DNA of 64,000 bases from Peristeroidobacter agariperforans (GTDB taxonomy: Bacteria > Pseudomonadota > Gammaproteobacteria > Steroidobacterales > Steroidobacteraceae), in contig NZ_RYFW01000006.1 of the NCBI RefSeq assembly GCF_004138335.1, forward strand, positions 124,001 to 188,000, given 5' to 3'. Under the pieces are notes generated by a model. The model was not told the origin of the DNA. It did not search any database and saw nothing but the letters and a program-made list of their open reading frames with translations. Every line of letters begins with the position of its first letter. Within the stretch, counting starts at the first letter, position 1. This document shows positions 18,553 to 28,500 of the stretch, one piece after another. The position numbers and the translations under genes were made by a program.

Positions 18553-18600
18553 GACAAAAACCGATTTGTCGTATATATAGGACGCTAATCGGGAACGCAA
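18553..18600 (-). promoter_or_regulatory. Promoter with GACAAA-N6-TTTGTC operator upstream of the TonB receptor
   Basis: On the minus strand TTGCGT (18600-18595) and TATATA (18577-18572) are separated by 17 bases, a plausible sigma-70 promoter. Immediately downstream of the -10 lies a perfect inverted repeat, GACAAA-TCGGTT-TTTGTC (18570-18553), placed where a bound repressor would block initiation. The FadR-type regulator at 21511-22350 is the nearest candidate to bind it. Confidence 0.6.
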
Positions 18601-18622
18601 GGGGGAGTCGTCGCGGCCGCGG

Positions 18623-19765
18623 CTATGGCTCCTTTTGTTTCGAGAACACATATGGAAAGCCAAAGAAATCCGCGCCCGGCAGCAGCTCGCCCCGATGATC
18701 GAACAGTGTCGCGTTGTCCCACCCGGAGCCCGTGCCCCAGCGCGTTTTGCACTTGCTCGACACCCAGGCCGGCTCCCAATACACCACACCGACACCGCCG
18801 TTCGAAATCACTCGCTGCGTGAGATCGATCAGATAGCGACGTTGTCCGCTCGGGGTCGCCGGATAGCCCTCGATCAACGAATCGCTGCCCAGCAAGTTCG
18901 CGGACTGGTCTGCATTCTCCAGTGTCCACGGATAGGCGGCTTCGACGACGAGCACATCGGCCCGATAGCTTTGTCGCAGCCTGCGAATGACTGCGTCGAG
19001 TCCATCGAGATCCTGCGTCGACCAGCGCCGGTAGTAGCTGATACCGATCAAATCGACATCCGTGACGCCCGCGGCTTTGGCAGCCGCGAACCACGGCTCG
19101 ACGTTTTCTGGCTGCGCGATGTGCAACATCACGCGCGGTTTTATCGACGACTTTACGCCGGCGTCGCGCACGGCACGAACGCCCGCGTTGAACAGCTTCG
19201 CGTTACGGGACCAGTTGATCGGCTCCTTGGCCCGCTCCAGCGTGCTCAGGATCTCGCCATTGGTTTCGTTGCCGACCTGAACCAGTTCGGGCATGAGCCC
19301 GTCGCGATCCAACTCGCGCAGCGTTTGTAACGTGAAGTCGTAAAGGGCCTGCGCCAGCGCATCCGGATCGGCGATGTTCGTCCAGGCTTTGGGGATGATC
19401 TGCTTGTCGCCGTCGGCCCAGTCGTCCGAATAATGAAAATCCAGCAGCACCTGCATGCCGGCCTGCCGCGACCGACGAATGGTTTTCTTCACGTCGGCAA
19501 GATTGGAGTACGCAGTCCATTCGGCATCGTTCCATAGACGAACGCGCACCAGATTCGCCCCGCGGGACTTCAGCAACACGAAGGGGTCCGCCGGTTTGCC
19601 GGCGACGCGGTACACGACCCCGCAATCCTCCATCTCGTTGACATAGGACAGATCGGCGCCCAGGTAGTAACCCTGAGGCGCGCTAGCCCAGGCACTGCCG
19701 GTCAACACCATGAATAGCGCCGCCCACCGGGCGAGCTTTGGCGCGACAGGCTCGGTTCCTTGCAT
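18623..19765 (-). CDS. Exported arabinogalactan endo-beta-1,4-galactanase (GH53)
   Basis: Glycoside hydrolase family 53 enzyme that cuts beta-1,4-galactan into galacto-oligosaccharides. ATG 19765 is chosen over a TTG at 19777 because GGGGGAAG lies just upstream. A signal peptide runs to about ...SAWAS, giving an exported protein of 380 residues. Family markers: YYLGADLSYVNEMEDCG at the mature N-terminus, NLVRVRLWND, VLLDFHYSDDWADG, the acid/base Glu in VQVGNETNGE, GISYYRRW, the nucleophile Glu in VVEAAYPW, and GVVYWEPAW near the C-terminus. It is followed on the same strand by the TonB receptor and is divergent from dgoK. Together these indicate a pectic-galactan utilisation locus. Confidence 0.93.
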   Translation of the reverse strand: MQGTEPVAPKLARWAALFMVLTGSAWASAPQGYYLGADLSYVNEMEDCGVVYRVAGKPADPFVLLKSRGANLVRVRLWNDAEWTAYSNLADVKKTIRRSRQAGMQVLLDFHYSDDWADGDKQIIPKAWTNIADPDALAQALYDFTLQTLRELDRDGLMPELVQVGNETNGEILSTLERAKEPINWSRNAKLFNAGVRAVRDAGVKSSIKPRVMLHIAQPENVEPWFAAAKAAGVTDVDLIGISYYRRWSTQDLDGLDAVIRRLRQSYRADVLVVEAAYPWTLENADQSANLLGSDSLIEGYPATPSGQRRYLIDLTQRVISNGGVGVVYWEPAWVSSKCKTRWGTGSGWDNATLFDHRGELLPGADFFGFPYVFSKQKEP

Positions 19766-19836
19766 CGCTTCCCCCAAGAATCCGTGCGGTTGGGCCGCTC
19801 AAACTAGAGCTTACAGGTCAATTGTCCAGCCCGGGC

Positions 19837-19864
19837 TTTACATGGAGAATATTAATCATATAAA
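19837..19864 (+). promoter_or_regulatory. Sigma-70-like promoter of the dgoK-dgoA operon
   Basis: TTTACA (19837-19842) and TATAAA (19859-19864) are separated by 16 bases, and the dgoK ATG follows 22 bases after the -10. The surrounding DNA is AT-rich, unlike the rest of the locus. Just upstream is a near-palindrome, GGTCAATTGTCC (19817-19826 region), with one mismatched pair. Confidence 0.65.
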
Positions 19865-19886
19865 AGGCCCACATGGAATCCCGTTC

Positions 19887-20828
19887 ATGACCGACTTACC
19901 AACCCATATTGCCGGCGACTGGGGCACGACCCACCTGCGGCTGCATCTATGCCGGGGCGCCACGGTCCTCGACAAGGTCGATGGCGCCGGTATCGGCTCG
20001 TTGACCGTCAGCGCCGAAGCCACACTGTTCGGCGCGCTCGACCCCTGGGCTCGCAAGTACGGGTCTTTGCCGATTTGGCTCGCCGGCATGGTCGGCTCAC
20101 GCAACGGGTGGCGGGAAGTCCCGTACGCCTCGTGCCCGGCCGGCGCCGCGGAGCTGCGCTCTGCGCTGCTTCGCTTCGACGCACGCGGCCATTCGATCGC
20201 CATCGCCGCCGGTGTCTCCTGTACGAACCCGCTCGGCGCGCCGGATGTCATGCGCGGAGAGGAAACACAAATTCTCGGCGCGATTGCCATGCATCCCGCG
20301 CTCGGACGCGGACGAAACATCGTCGCTCTGCCCGGCACTCATACCAAATGGGCGCTGGTGGAAGACGGCAAGCTCAAATCTTTCCAAACCAGTTTATCCG
20401 GCGAGCTGTACGCCCTGCTGCGAGATCGCAGCACCCTGCTCAAAGCTTCGGCGGTCGAAGCGAATGAGGAAGCCGAGCGTCGCGGCTTCGAGGCTGGCCT
20501 GCAACGCAGCCGTGAAATGCGCAGCGTCCCGCTCAGTCACCTGTTGTTCGAAGTGCGCGCCCGCCAGTTGATTCAAGGCATGACGCACGCCGAAGCCTCC
20601 ACCTACCTGTCTGGTCTCATCATCGGTCAGGACGTGTTGGGGGCATTGCCCTGGTTCGATGGCACGCTGCGGACGAGCACCGCCGTGCCGATCATTGGCG
20701 CGCCCAAGCTGGCGGAGCTTTACGCAGCCGCCCTCGCCTCCCATGGCATTCAAACCGTGCCGCTGGACGCCACCGAGCTGACCATCGCCGGCCTGAACGC
20801 CCTCGCCCACGCCGATATCGCGGAGTAA
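19887..20828 (+). CDS. dgoK: 2-dehydro-3-deoxygalactonokinase
   Basis: Phosphorylates 2-keto-3-deoxy-D-galactonate at O-6 in the De Ley-Doudoroff galactose/galactonate pathway (cytosol). The frame is open further upstream, but ATG 19887 begins the conserved ASKHA phosphate motif (HIAGDWGTTHLRLHL) and follows a good promoter by 22 bases. Other family motifs: WLAGMVGSRNGWREVPY, MRGEETQILGA, LPGTHTKWALVEDG and FQTSLSGELYALL. Length of 313 residues is typical. The aldolase gene follows after 4 bases, indicating an operon. Earlier pathway enzymes (galactose dehydrogenase, galactonate dehydratase) are not in this window. Confidence 0.94.
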   Translation: MTDLPTHIAGDWGTTHLRLHLCRGATVLDKVDGAGIGSLTVSAEATLFGALDPWARKYGSLPIWLAGMVGSRNGWREVPYASCPAGAAELRSALLRFDARGHSIAIAAGVSCTNPLGAPDVMRGEETQILGAIAMHPALGRGRNIVALPGTHTKWALVEDGKLKSFQTSLSGELYALLRDRSTLLKASAVEANEEAERRGFEAGLQRSREMRSVPLSHLLFEVRARQLIQGMTHAEASTYLSGLIIGQDVLGALPWFDGTLRTSTAVPIIGAPKLAELYAAALASHGIQTVPLDATELTIAGLNALAHADIAE

Positions 20829-20832
20829 TTTC

Positions 20833-21462
20833 GTGTCCACGCCCGTCGCTCTCCCGCCCTTGATCGCCATCCTGCGTGGCATTCGTCCCGATGAAATCCT
20901 GGAGGTCGCCAAGGCTCTGGTCGACGCCGGCATCCGCGGCATCGAAGTGCCGCTGAATTCACCCGAGCCGCTGGTGAGCATTCGTCGCTTGACCGAGCGA
21001 TACGGCAACGAATGCCTTTGCGGCGCCGGCACGGTGCTCAAGGCCGCGCAGGTCGACGCTGTCGCCGAGGCTGGCGGCAAGTTGATCGTGACGCCAAACA
21101 TCGATCGAGCCGTCATTGCCCGCAGTGTGGAGTTGGGGCTGCAGGCGGTCCCCGGCTTTGCGACCGCGACCGAGGCCTTTGCGGCCATCGATGCCGGCGC
21201 GACGGCGCTGAAGTTGTTTCCGGCCTCGACCTATGGCGTGCAGCACGTGAAAGCGCTGCGGGCCGTGTTGCCGGGAACCAAAGTGTTCGCAGTCGGCGGC
21301 GTCGGGGCTCACAATCTGGCGGAATGGGCCGAAGCCGGCATCGACGGCATCGGGTTCGGCACGGACATCTATGCTCCGGGCCGCAGCGCCGCCGAGGTCG
21401 GCGCGCGAGCGACTGCCATCGTCAGCGCCTGGAATCAGGCACGGGGATCCGTCCACGCGTGA
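20833..21462 (+). CDS. dgoA: 2-dehydro-3-deoxy-6-phosphogalactonate aldolase
   Basis: Splits KDPGal into pyruvate and glyceraldehyde-3-phosphate. The 209-residue class I aldolase starts at GTG 20833, 4 bases after the dgoK stop. Motifs of the KDPG/KDPGal family are complete: LIAILRGI, GIEVPLNSP (catalytic Glu), CGAGTV, IVTPN, PGFATATEAF, ALKLFPAS with the Schiff-base Lys, and AVGGVG. Pairing with dgoK rather than kdgK supports the galacto-series specificity. A FadR-type regulator gene follows 48 bases downstream. Confidence 0.94.
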   Translation: MSTPVALPPLIAILRGIRPDEILEVAKALVDAGIRGIEVPLNSPEPLVSIRRLTERYGNECLCGAGTVLKAAQVDAVAEAGGKLIVTPNIDRAVIARSVELGLQAVPGFATATEAFAAIDAGATALKLFPASTYGVQHVKALRAVLPGTKVFAVGGVGAHNLAEWAEAGIDGIGFGTDIYAPGRSAAEVGARATAIVSAWNQARGSVHA

Positions 21463-21510
21463 TCGTGATATGTTGCTCCCATAACTCAGGGACACATACA
21501 AGCCAGGCAG

Positions 21511-22350
21511 ATGCGCAAACCTAGCGGACAAAACCTGACCTACGGCATCGTCGAAGAACTGGGCCAAGCCGTCGTCACCCAGACCTATGGCGACGCGGTG
21601 CCGTTTCCCATCGAGGCCGAGCTGTGCAAACAGTTCGGTGCGAGCCGCACCGTGCTGCGGGAAGCGGTCAAAATGCTCACCGCCAAGGGCCTGCTCAGCG
21701 CCCGGCCGCGCCAGGGCACCTGGGTCGAGCCGGAAAGCAATTGGAACCTGCTCGATCCCGATGTACTGCGCTGGCTGCTGGAGCGAAAGTTCTCGCTGGA
21801 ACTGCTCGCCGAGTTCACGGAGATTCGTTACGCCATCGAACCCATGGCAGCGGCGCTTGCGGCCCGGAGCGCCACGCCCGAAGGCATCGCCCGCATCCGT
21901 CGCGCTGTCGAGCGAATGAAGACAGCCGCCTTGGGCGAGGATGATCCCCTCGAATCCGACATCGCCTTTCATGTCGCCGTACTGCACGCCACGGGCAATC
22001 GCTTCTACGCGCAGCTCGAAGACATGATCAACGCGGCGCTGCGGATCTCGATCCGGCTCACCAATTCAGTGAAAGGCGTGCCGCAGGCCGACGTTGGCAT
22101 TCACCAAAAAGTGCTCGACGCCATCGAGGCCGGCGATGCCAACAAAGCGCGCACCATCATGGAAGGCATCATCAGCGAAGTGCTGGACCTGATCAACACG
22201 GCTCGAAAGAAGAACAACAAGGTTTCGGCCGCTGCAGCCTCATCGCGTGCGAGCGGAACTCGTGTCGCCGCCGCAGCTGCGCCTCGCTCGACATCGGCGC
22301 GGGCATCGGCCAGCGGCCGCAATGGCGCGGCACGTCGGCGAAGCACGTAA
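21511..22350 (+). CDS. FadR/GntR-family transcriptional regulator (FCD domain)
   Basis: Probable repressor of the galactan/galactonate genes. Residues 10-75 form a GntR winged helix (FGASRTVLREAVKMLTAKGLL), followed by an FCD ligand domain with the metal/ligand residues in DIAFHVAVLHATGN and GIHQKVLDAIEAGD. The domain ends at about residue 235; an extra 45-residue tail rich in Ala, Ser and Arg follows, unusual for the family and probably disordered. Position directly after dgoA suggests that it senses a galactonate-type intermediate (inference by analogy with DgoR). Candidate target: the GACAAA-N6-TTTGTC palindrome upstream of the TonB receptor. Its stop abuts the stop of the convergent polymerase gene with no gap. 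Confidence 0.9.
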   Translation: MRKPSGQNLTYGIVEELGQAVVTQTYGDAVPFPIEAELCKQFGASRTVLREAVKMLTAKGLLSARPRQGTWVEPESNWNLLDPDVLRWLLERKFSLELLAEFTEIRYAIEPMAAALAARSATPEGIARIRRAVERMKTAALGEDDPLESDIAFHVAVLHATGNRFYAQLEDMINAALRISIRLTNSVKGVPQADVGIHQKVLDAIEAGDANKARTIMEGIISEVLDLINTARKKNNKVSAAAASSRASGTRVAAAAAPRSTSARASASGRNGAARRRST

Positions 22351-24729
22351 TCAGCGATCGCCGAGCAGTGCGTATAGATCCATCTGGCGGCTGTCGCCGA
22401 TGACCTGCTCGAAATCCAATCCCAAGGTCGCGAGCACCGGCTCCGCGACCGGTTTGATCTGTTTGATCACATAGTGCTCGCGATCCAGCGGATGCTGGAC
22501 GTTGTCGATGGGCTCCGGGCCCGCCGTCGTGATCACATAACTGATCAGCCGACCCAGCGGCTGAGTCGACTTGCGAGCGGCCACGACGTGCGGTGGCGTC
22601 GTCGCGGTGTACTCCTCGGTGTCCTTCCGAAGATTCTTTTTGTAGACCAGCTGGTCATCGAGCTTGCCGTCGCGCACGCGGCCGACGATGTCGGCGAGAT
22701 ACACGTCGACGGGCTGATCGGTGAACAAGCGGTGATACAGCTCGCGCTGTACTTGCTTGGCAAGCGCCGTCCAGTCACGCCGCACGACTTCCATGCCGAC
22801 GAACTGCACGCCGTCGATATCGGCCGCATTGAGCAAGCCCGCGTAACGTTTGCTGGCGCCGCGCGTGCTGCCTCGGGCCCGAGGCAGGAACAGCCGAAGG
22901 TAGAGCTTCTCGAACTTCAGCTCCATCTTGCTGGTCACGCGCCATTCCTGGCCGATGTATTGAGCGATGTCTCGATTCAGCTTGGCTGCGAGCTCTTTGC
23001 CCATGGCGCGCGCTTCGTCGGCATCGGGCATCCCGGAGCGAACGAACAAGCTGTCCGTATCGCCGTAGAGCACGGTGTAACCCGCGCTCTCGAACCACTG
23101 CTTGGACCAGAGCAGAATCTCGCGGCCGGTCCCGGTGATCGAGTTGGCGAGCGCCGGGTTGTAGAAGCGGCAGGCAGGCGTGCCCAGCACGCCATAGCAG
23201 GAATTCATCAAGATCTTGATGGCGTGCGAGGCCACTTTATCGCCATTCTTCTTGGCGACATCACGCCGCGGAAACAGCTCATCTAGCACTCGCGGCAGGA
23301 TCGCCGGTTCCCGGCGAAACGCGCCACCCGGGGTTTCGATCAAATCGTCCGTCGGGTGCGGCCGCGCCACATACGACAACGGATCGATGTTGAACGTGCG
23401 AATGATGCTGGGATACAGACTCTTGAAGTCGAACACCCAGACATTCCGGTGCAGACCGGTGAGCGGCTCGAGCACGTGGCCACCCTGCTGAGCCTCGTAC
23501 ACACGAGAATCGCTGGAGCGGACGGTCGGCGCCACGATGCCGAGCTTTTCCAGTTCGGAGAGATATAGAAAGTCGAACGAGGCGATGCTGGCTGCGACCC
23601 GATCCGGCGTCATGCCCGTGAGTTGACTGCGCGCCACGGCGAGGTGGATCACATTCAACTTCGCGACGATCTCGAACACCAGCCGCGCGTCGGTGCGAGC
23701 GTACAACGCGAACGCCGGCAGATCGTGACGATAGTTGTGAATGATCTCGGCCAGACGATCGCGCACATCGCCCGCTACCGCCTTGCCTTCACCGAGCACT
23801 TCTCGTGCAACGGCGTCGAGCGAGTAATCGTCCATGCGCACGAACGCGCCGCGCAGCAGATCGATGCCGTCCATGACCAATCGGCCGGGAATGCTCGCCT
23901 GGCCGCTGCCGAAATAACCTTCCGCCTTGCGAATGCGGATCGCGCCCGTATCGCGGCCGAGGTTGAAGGGATGCCGCAGCCGCTGCGCCATCTTCTGCAA
24001 CGCCGTCAGATCGAAGTCGACGATGTTCCAGCCGGTGATCACGTCGGGATCCAGACGCTGCACCCGTTCGCAGAACGCGTTGAGCGCGGAATATTCGTCG
24101 AGGCAGCGCGTGGCCTTCTCGGGCATCGGACGATCGCTGCCGTCGACGATCAGCACTTCGTCGATCTCGTTCGAGTACAGCGAGATGGCGAGCAGACGCT
24201 CACCCTTGCCATCGGTTTCGATATCGAACGATAGGACGCGCGGCTTGATCCTCACATCCGCCGGCCGCAGCACGGGGTTGTCGAACACCCAGCTGATGCC
24301 CTCGCCCGGCGTGGCCTCGCCCTCGATCTCACAACCGCCTTTGATGCCGCGCTCGATCAGATAGCGAATCGCAAAGCGCACGTCCGCTTCGTAGGTGTCG
24401 ATACCCACGTCGTGCATCCGGTCGCGCAGGCCGGGCACATCGGTCGGCGTTTCCATGTCGAAGCGCGATACCGGCTCGCCATTGAAGGTGCGCTTCTGCA
24501 AAGGAACCGCTTGCTGGGAGGTCAGCACACTCGCGCGCTCGACATCCGCCGTGCGGATATAGAAGTGCGGGCGCTGGCGATGGTCGCGAACCAGAAAGGT
24601 ACCGCCGTCCTCGAGACGACCGTAAATATGGATGACAGGAACGCGCGTTCCGGCAGGGCCGGAGACCACGCGATAACTGGCCTGGAGAATGAAGCCTCGG
24701 AGCTTGATCACCCGCGAATTGTGCTCCAA
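22351..24729 (-). CDS. polB: DNA polymerase II (family B)
   Basis: Family B polymerase with 3'-5' proofreading, used in damage tolerance and replication restart. All signature motifs are intact in 792 residues: Exo I FDIETDG (near 170), Exo II GWNIVDFDLTAL, Exo III YARTDARL, polymerase motif A DFKSLYPSI, motif B KILMNSCYGVLG, and motif C YGDTDSLFV (near 553). The N-terminal LRGFILQASYRV matches the start of the E. coli protein. The frame begins at a TTG at 24729; a GTG six codons in is an alternative and neither has a strong ribosome site, so the start is uncertain. No convincing LexA box was seen upstream. It is convergent with the GntR gene and divergent from the MarR-GNAT gene. Confidence 0.93.
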   Translation of the reverse strand: MEHNSRVIKLRGFILQASYRVVSGPAGTRVPVIHIYGRLEDGGTFLVRDHRQRPHFYIRTADVERASVLTSQQAVPLQKRTFNGEPVSRFDMETPTDVPGLRDRMHDVGIDTYEADVRFAIRYLIERGIKGGCEIEGEATPGEGISWVFDNPVLRPADVRIKPRVLSFDIETDGKGERLLAISLYSNEIDEVLIVDGSDRPMPEKATRCLDEYSALNAFCERVQRLDPDVITGWNIVDFDLTALQKMAQRLRHPFNLGRDTGAIRIRKAEGYFGSGQASIPGRLVMDGIDLLRGAFVRMDDYSLDAVAREVLGEGKAVAGDVRDRLAEIIHNYRHDLPAFALYARTDARLVFEIVAKLNVIHLAVARSQLTGMTPDRVAASIASFDFLYLSELEKLGIVAPTVRSSDSRVYEAQQGGHVLEPLTGLHRNVWVFDFKSLYPSIIRTFNIDPLSYVARPHPTDDLIETPGGAFRREPAILPRVLDELFPRRDVAKKNGDKVASHAIKILMNSCYGVLGTPACRFYNPALANSITGTGREILLWSKQWFESAGYTVLYGDTDSLFVRSGMPDADEARAMGKELAAKLNRDIAQYIGQEWRVTSKMELKFEKLYLRLFLPRARGSTRGASKRYAGLLNAADIDGVQFVGMEVVRRDWTALAKQVQRELYHRLFTDQPVDVYLADIVGRVRDGKLDDQLVYKKNLRKDTEEYTATTPPHVVAARKSTQPLGRLISYVITTAGPEPIDNVQHPLDREHYVIKQIKPVAEPVLATLGLDFEQVIGDSRQMDLYALLGDR

Positions 24730-24780
24730 ACGGGCCGCCGTCGCGAGCCGGAAAACCTGCCAGGCGCTGGCCTGGACCGA

Positions 24781-24799
24781 TACTTGACAGCGTCAAGTA
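24781..24799 (+). promoter_or_regulatory. Perfect 19-bp palindrome upstream of the MarR-GNAT gene (probable autoregulatory operator)
   Basis: TACTTGAC-AGC-GTCAAGTA: two exact 8-base arms around a 3-base centre, 36 bases before the MarR-GNAT start codon. MarR proteins bind such near-perfect palindromes as dimers and usually regulate themselves. It also lies about 50 bp upstream of polB on the other strand. Confidence 0.72.
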
Positions 24800-24834
24800 A
24801 TTGCGCGAAGGTCTGGCCGCAGGGAGGGAACCGT

Positions 24835-25761
24835 ATGAATGCAGCCTCAGACACCATCATCGCCGACATCCGGCAGTTCAATCGCTTTTACACCCGCACC
24901 ATCGGCGTGCTCGGCAACAACCTGTTGGGCGGCGACTATTCGTTGACCGAAGTCCGCGTGCTCTACGAGATCGCCAACAACGAAGACGTCATGGCGGCCG
25001 ACCTGGTGCGAGCGCTCGGCATGGACTTCGGCTACGTCAGCCGGATTCTCGCGCAGTTCGAAAAGCGCGGCTGGCTCAAGCGCGAGCGCTCCGAGGACGA
25101 TGGCCGCAAATCTCACCTGTTACTGACAGCGAAAGGCCGCAAGGCATTCGCGAGCGTGAATCAGCAAGCGCGCGATGAAGTCGCCAAGCTGCTGGAACCC
25201 CTGCCCTGGCATCAACAACTGCAACTGCAAGCGCATCTAAGACAAGTGCAATCGCTCCTCAGCCCGCAGCCTGCCACGCCAGCCGTCCGGTTGCGAACCC
25301 ATCGAGCCGGCGACATGGGCTGGATCATTCAGCGGCACGGCGCGCTGTATGAAAAGGAATATGGCTACAACAGCGACTTCGAAGCGCTGGTTGCGGAGAT
25401 CTGCGCCAAGTTTCTGCGCGAATACGATCCCGCGACCGAGCGCTGCTGGATCGCCGAGTTGGGTGACACGCCGGTCGGCACGATCATGTTGGTGCGTGGT
25501 TCCGACGGCATCGCGAAGCTGCGTCTGCTGTTGGTCGAGGACAGCGCGCGAGGCCACGGCGTCGGCCGCCTTCTCGTGCAAGAGTGCGTCAGCTTTGCAC
25601 GGCAGGCAGGTTACAAAGGCATGACGCTCTGGACACAGAGCACCCTGCTCGCGGCGCGCAAGTTGTACGTTGCGGCCGGCTTCAAACTGGAAAAGAGCGA
25701 ACCCCACCACAGCTTCGGTCAAGCGCTGGTCGGCGAGACCTGGACGCTGCAATTCGAGTAA
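24835..25761 (+). CDS. MarR-family regulator fused to a GNAT acetyltransferase
   Basis: A two-domain protein of 308 residues from ATG 24835 (GGGAGGG just upstream). Residues 1-140 are a MarR winged helix (YSLTEVRVLYEIANNED, DFGYVSRILAQFEKRGWLKR, SEDDGRKSHLLLTAKG). Residues 150-308 are a GNAT domain with the acetyl-CoA loop in VEDSARGHGVGRLLVQECV and the C-terminal LYVAAGFKL. This fusion is a known bifunctional family whose substrate is mostly unknown. The perfect palindrome 36 bases upstream suggests autoregulation. The similar site upstream of the aldehyde dehydrogenase is a possible second target. Confidence 0.92.
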   Translation: MNAASDTIIADIRQFNRFYTRTIGVLGNNLLGGDYSLTEVRVLYEIANNEDVMAADLVRALGMDFGYVSRILAQFEKRGWLKRERSEDDGRKSHLLLTAKGRKAFASVNQQARDEVAKLLEPLPWHQQLQLQAHLRQVQSLLSPQPATPAVRLRTHRAGDMGWIIQRHGALYEKEYGYNSDFEALVAEICAKFLREYDPATERCWIAELGDTPVGTIMLVRGSDGIAKLRLLLVEDSARGHGVGRLLVQECVSFARQAGYKGMTLWTQSTLLAARKLYVAAGFKLEKSEPHHSFGQALVGETWTLQFE

Positions 25762-25834
25762 TGGGCCGGGGCGTTCTGGGAACGTTGGCACGGCTGGATC
25801 ATTCCGTCAGCGTCGCCACGATCCCGGAGGCAGC

Positions 25835-26224
25835 ATGGCCACCGCCCGCAGGAAACGCTGGTCGCAGCGAGTCACCCAGACCAGCGATGCACTGACACTC
25901 GAGGAAGGCGTATTCACCCGCGCCAGCTCTCGCGGCATCGCCCTTTCCTTGAAGCGCTCCGCCGATCGCAGCCACAAGCGCAAGTCCTCGCCGTATCGCT
26001 CCGCGATGTCCATGCTGACCTTCTACGGGAATCGTGCAGGCAAGACGTTACCGGCCGCCAGCAAGCGCAAGCTCGAAGACGCCAAGGAAGAGCTGCGCAA
26101 GCTGTACGGCAAGACTCCCGAGAACAAGGCCGCCAAGAAAAAGACGGCAAAGAAGAAGGTTGCACGGAAATCGCCGCGGAAGGCGACACGCAAGAGCACC
26201 AAACGCCGGAAAGCCCGGGGTTAG
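25835..26224 (+). CDS. DUF3175 protein with histone-like Lys/Arg tail
   Basis: A 129-residue protein. ATG 25835 has GGAGG 4 bases upstream. The first 85 residues match the DUF3175 pattern (KRWSQRVTQTSDALTLEEGV, SLKRSADRSHKRKSSPYRSA, SMLTFYGNRAGKTLP). The last 40 residues are an extremely basic low-complexity tail of AKKK, SPRK and KSTKRR repeats, reminiscent of histone H1/HctB tails. Function of DUF3175 is unknown; the tail suggests nucleic-acid binding (inference). The gene stands alone between the MarR-GNAT gene and glgX. Confidence 0.85.
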   Translation: MATARRKRWSQRVTQTSDALTLEEGVFTRASSRGIALSLKRSADRSHKRKSSPYRSAMSMLTFYGNRAGKTLPAASKRKLEDAKEELRKLYGKTPENKAAKKKTAKKKVARKSPRKATRKSTKRRKARG

Positions 26225-26280
26225 GGAACGTTCCCAAGCGCTGAGCGTTGCTCCTGCGGTCGTTATCCCTCCTCGATCGG

Positions 26281-28482
<2,202 letters not shown>

Positions 28483-28500
28483 GATTCACTGCTGCGCGCT

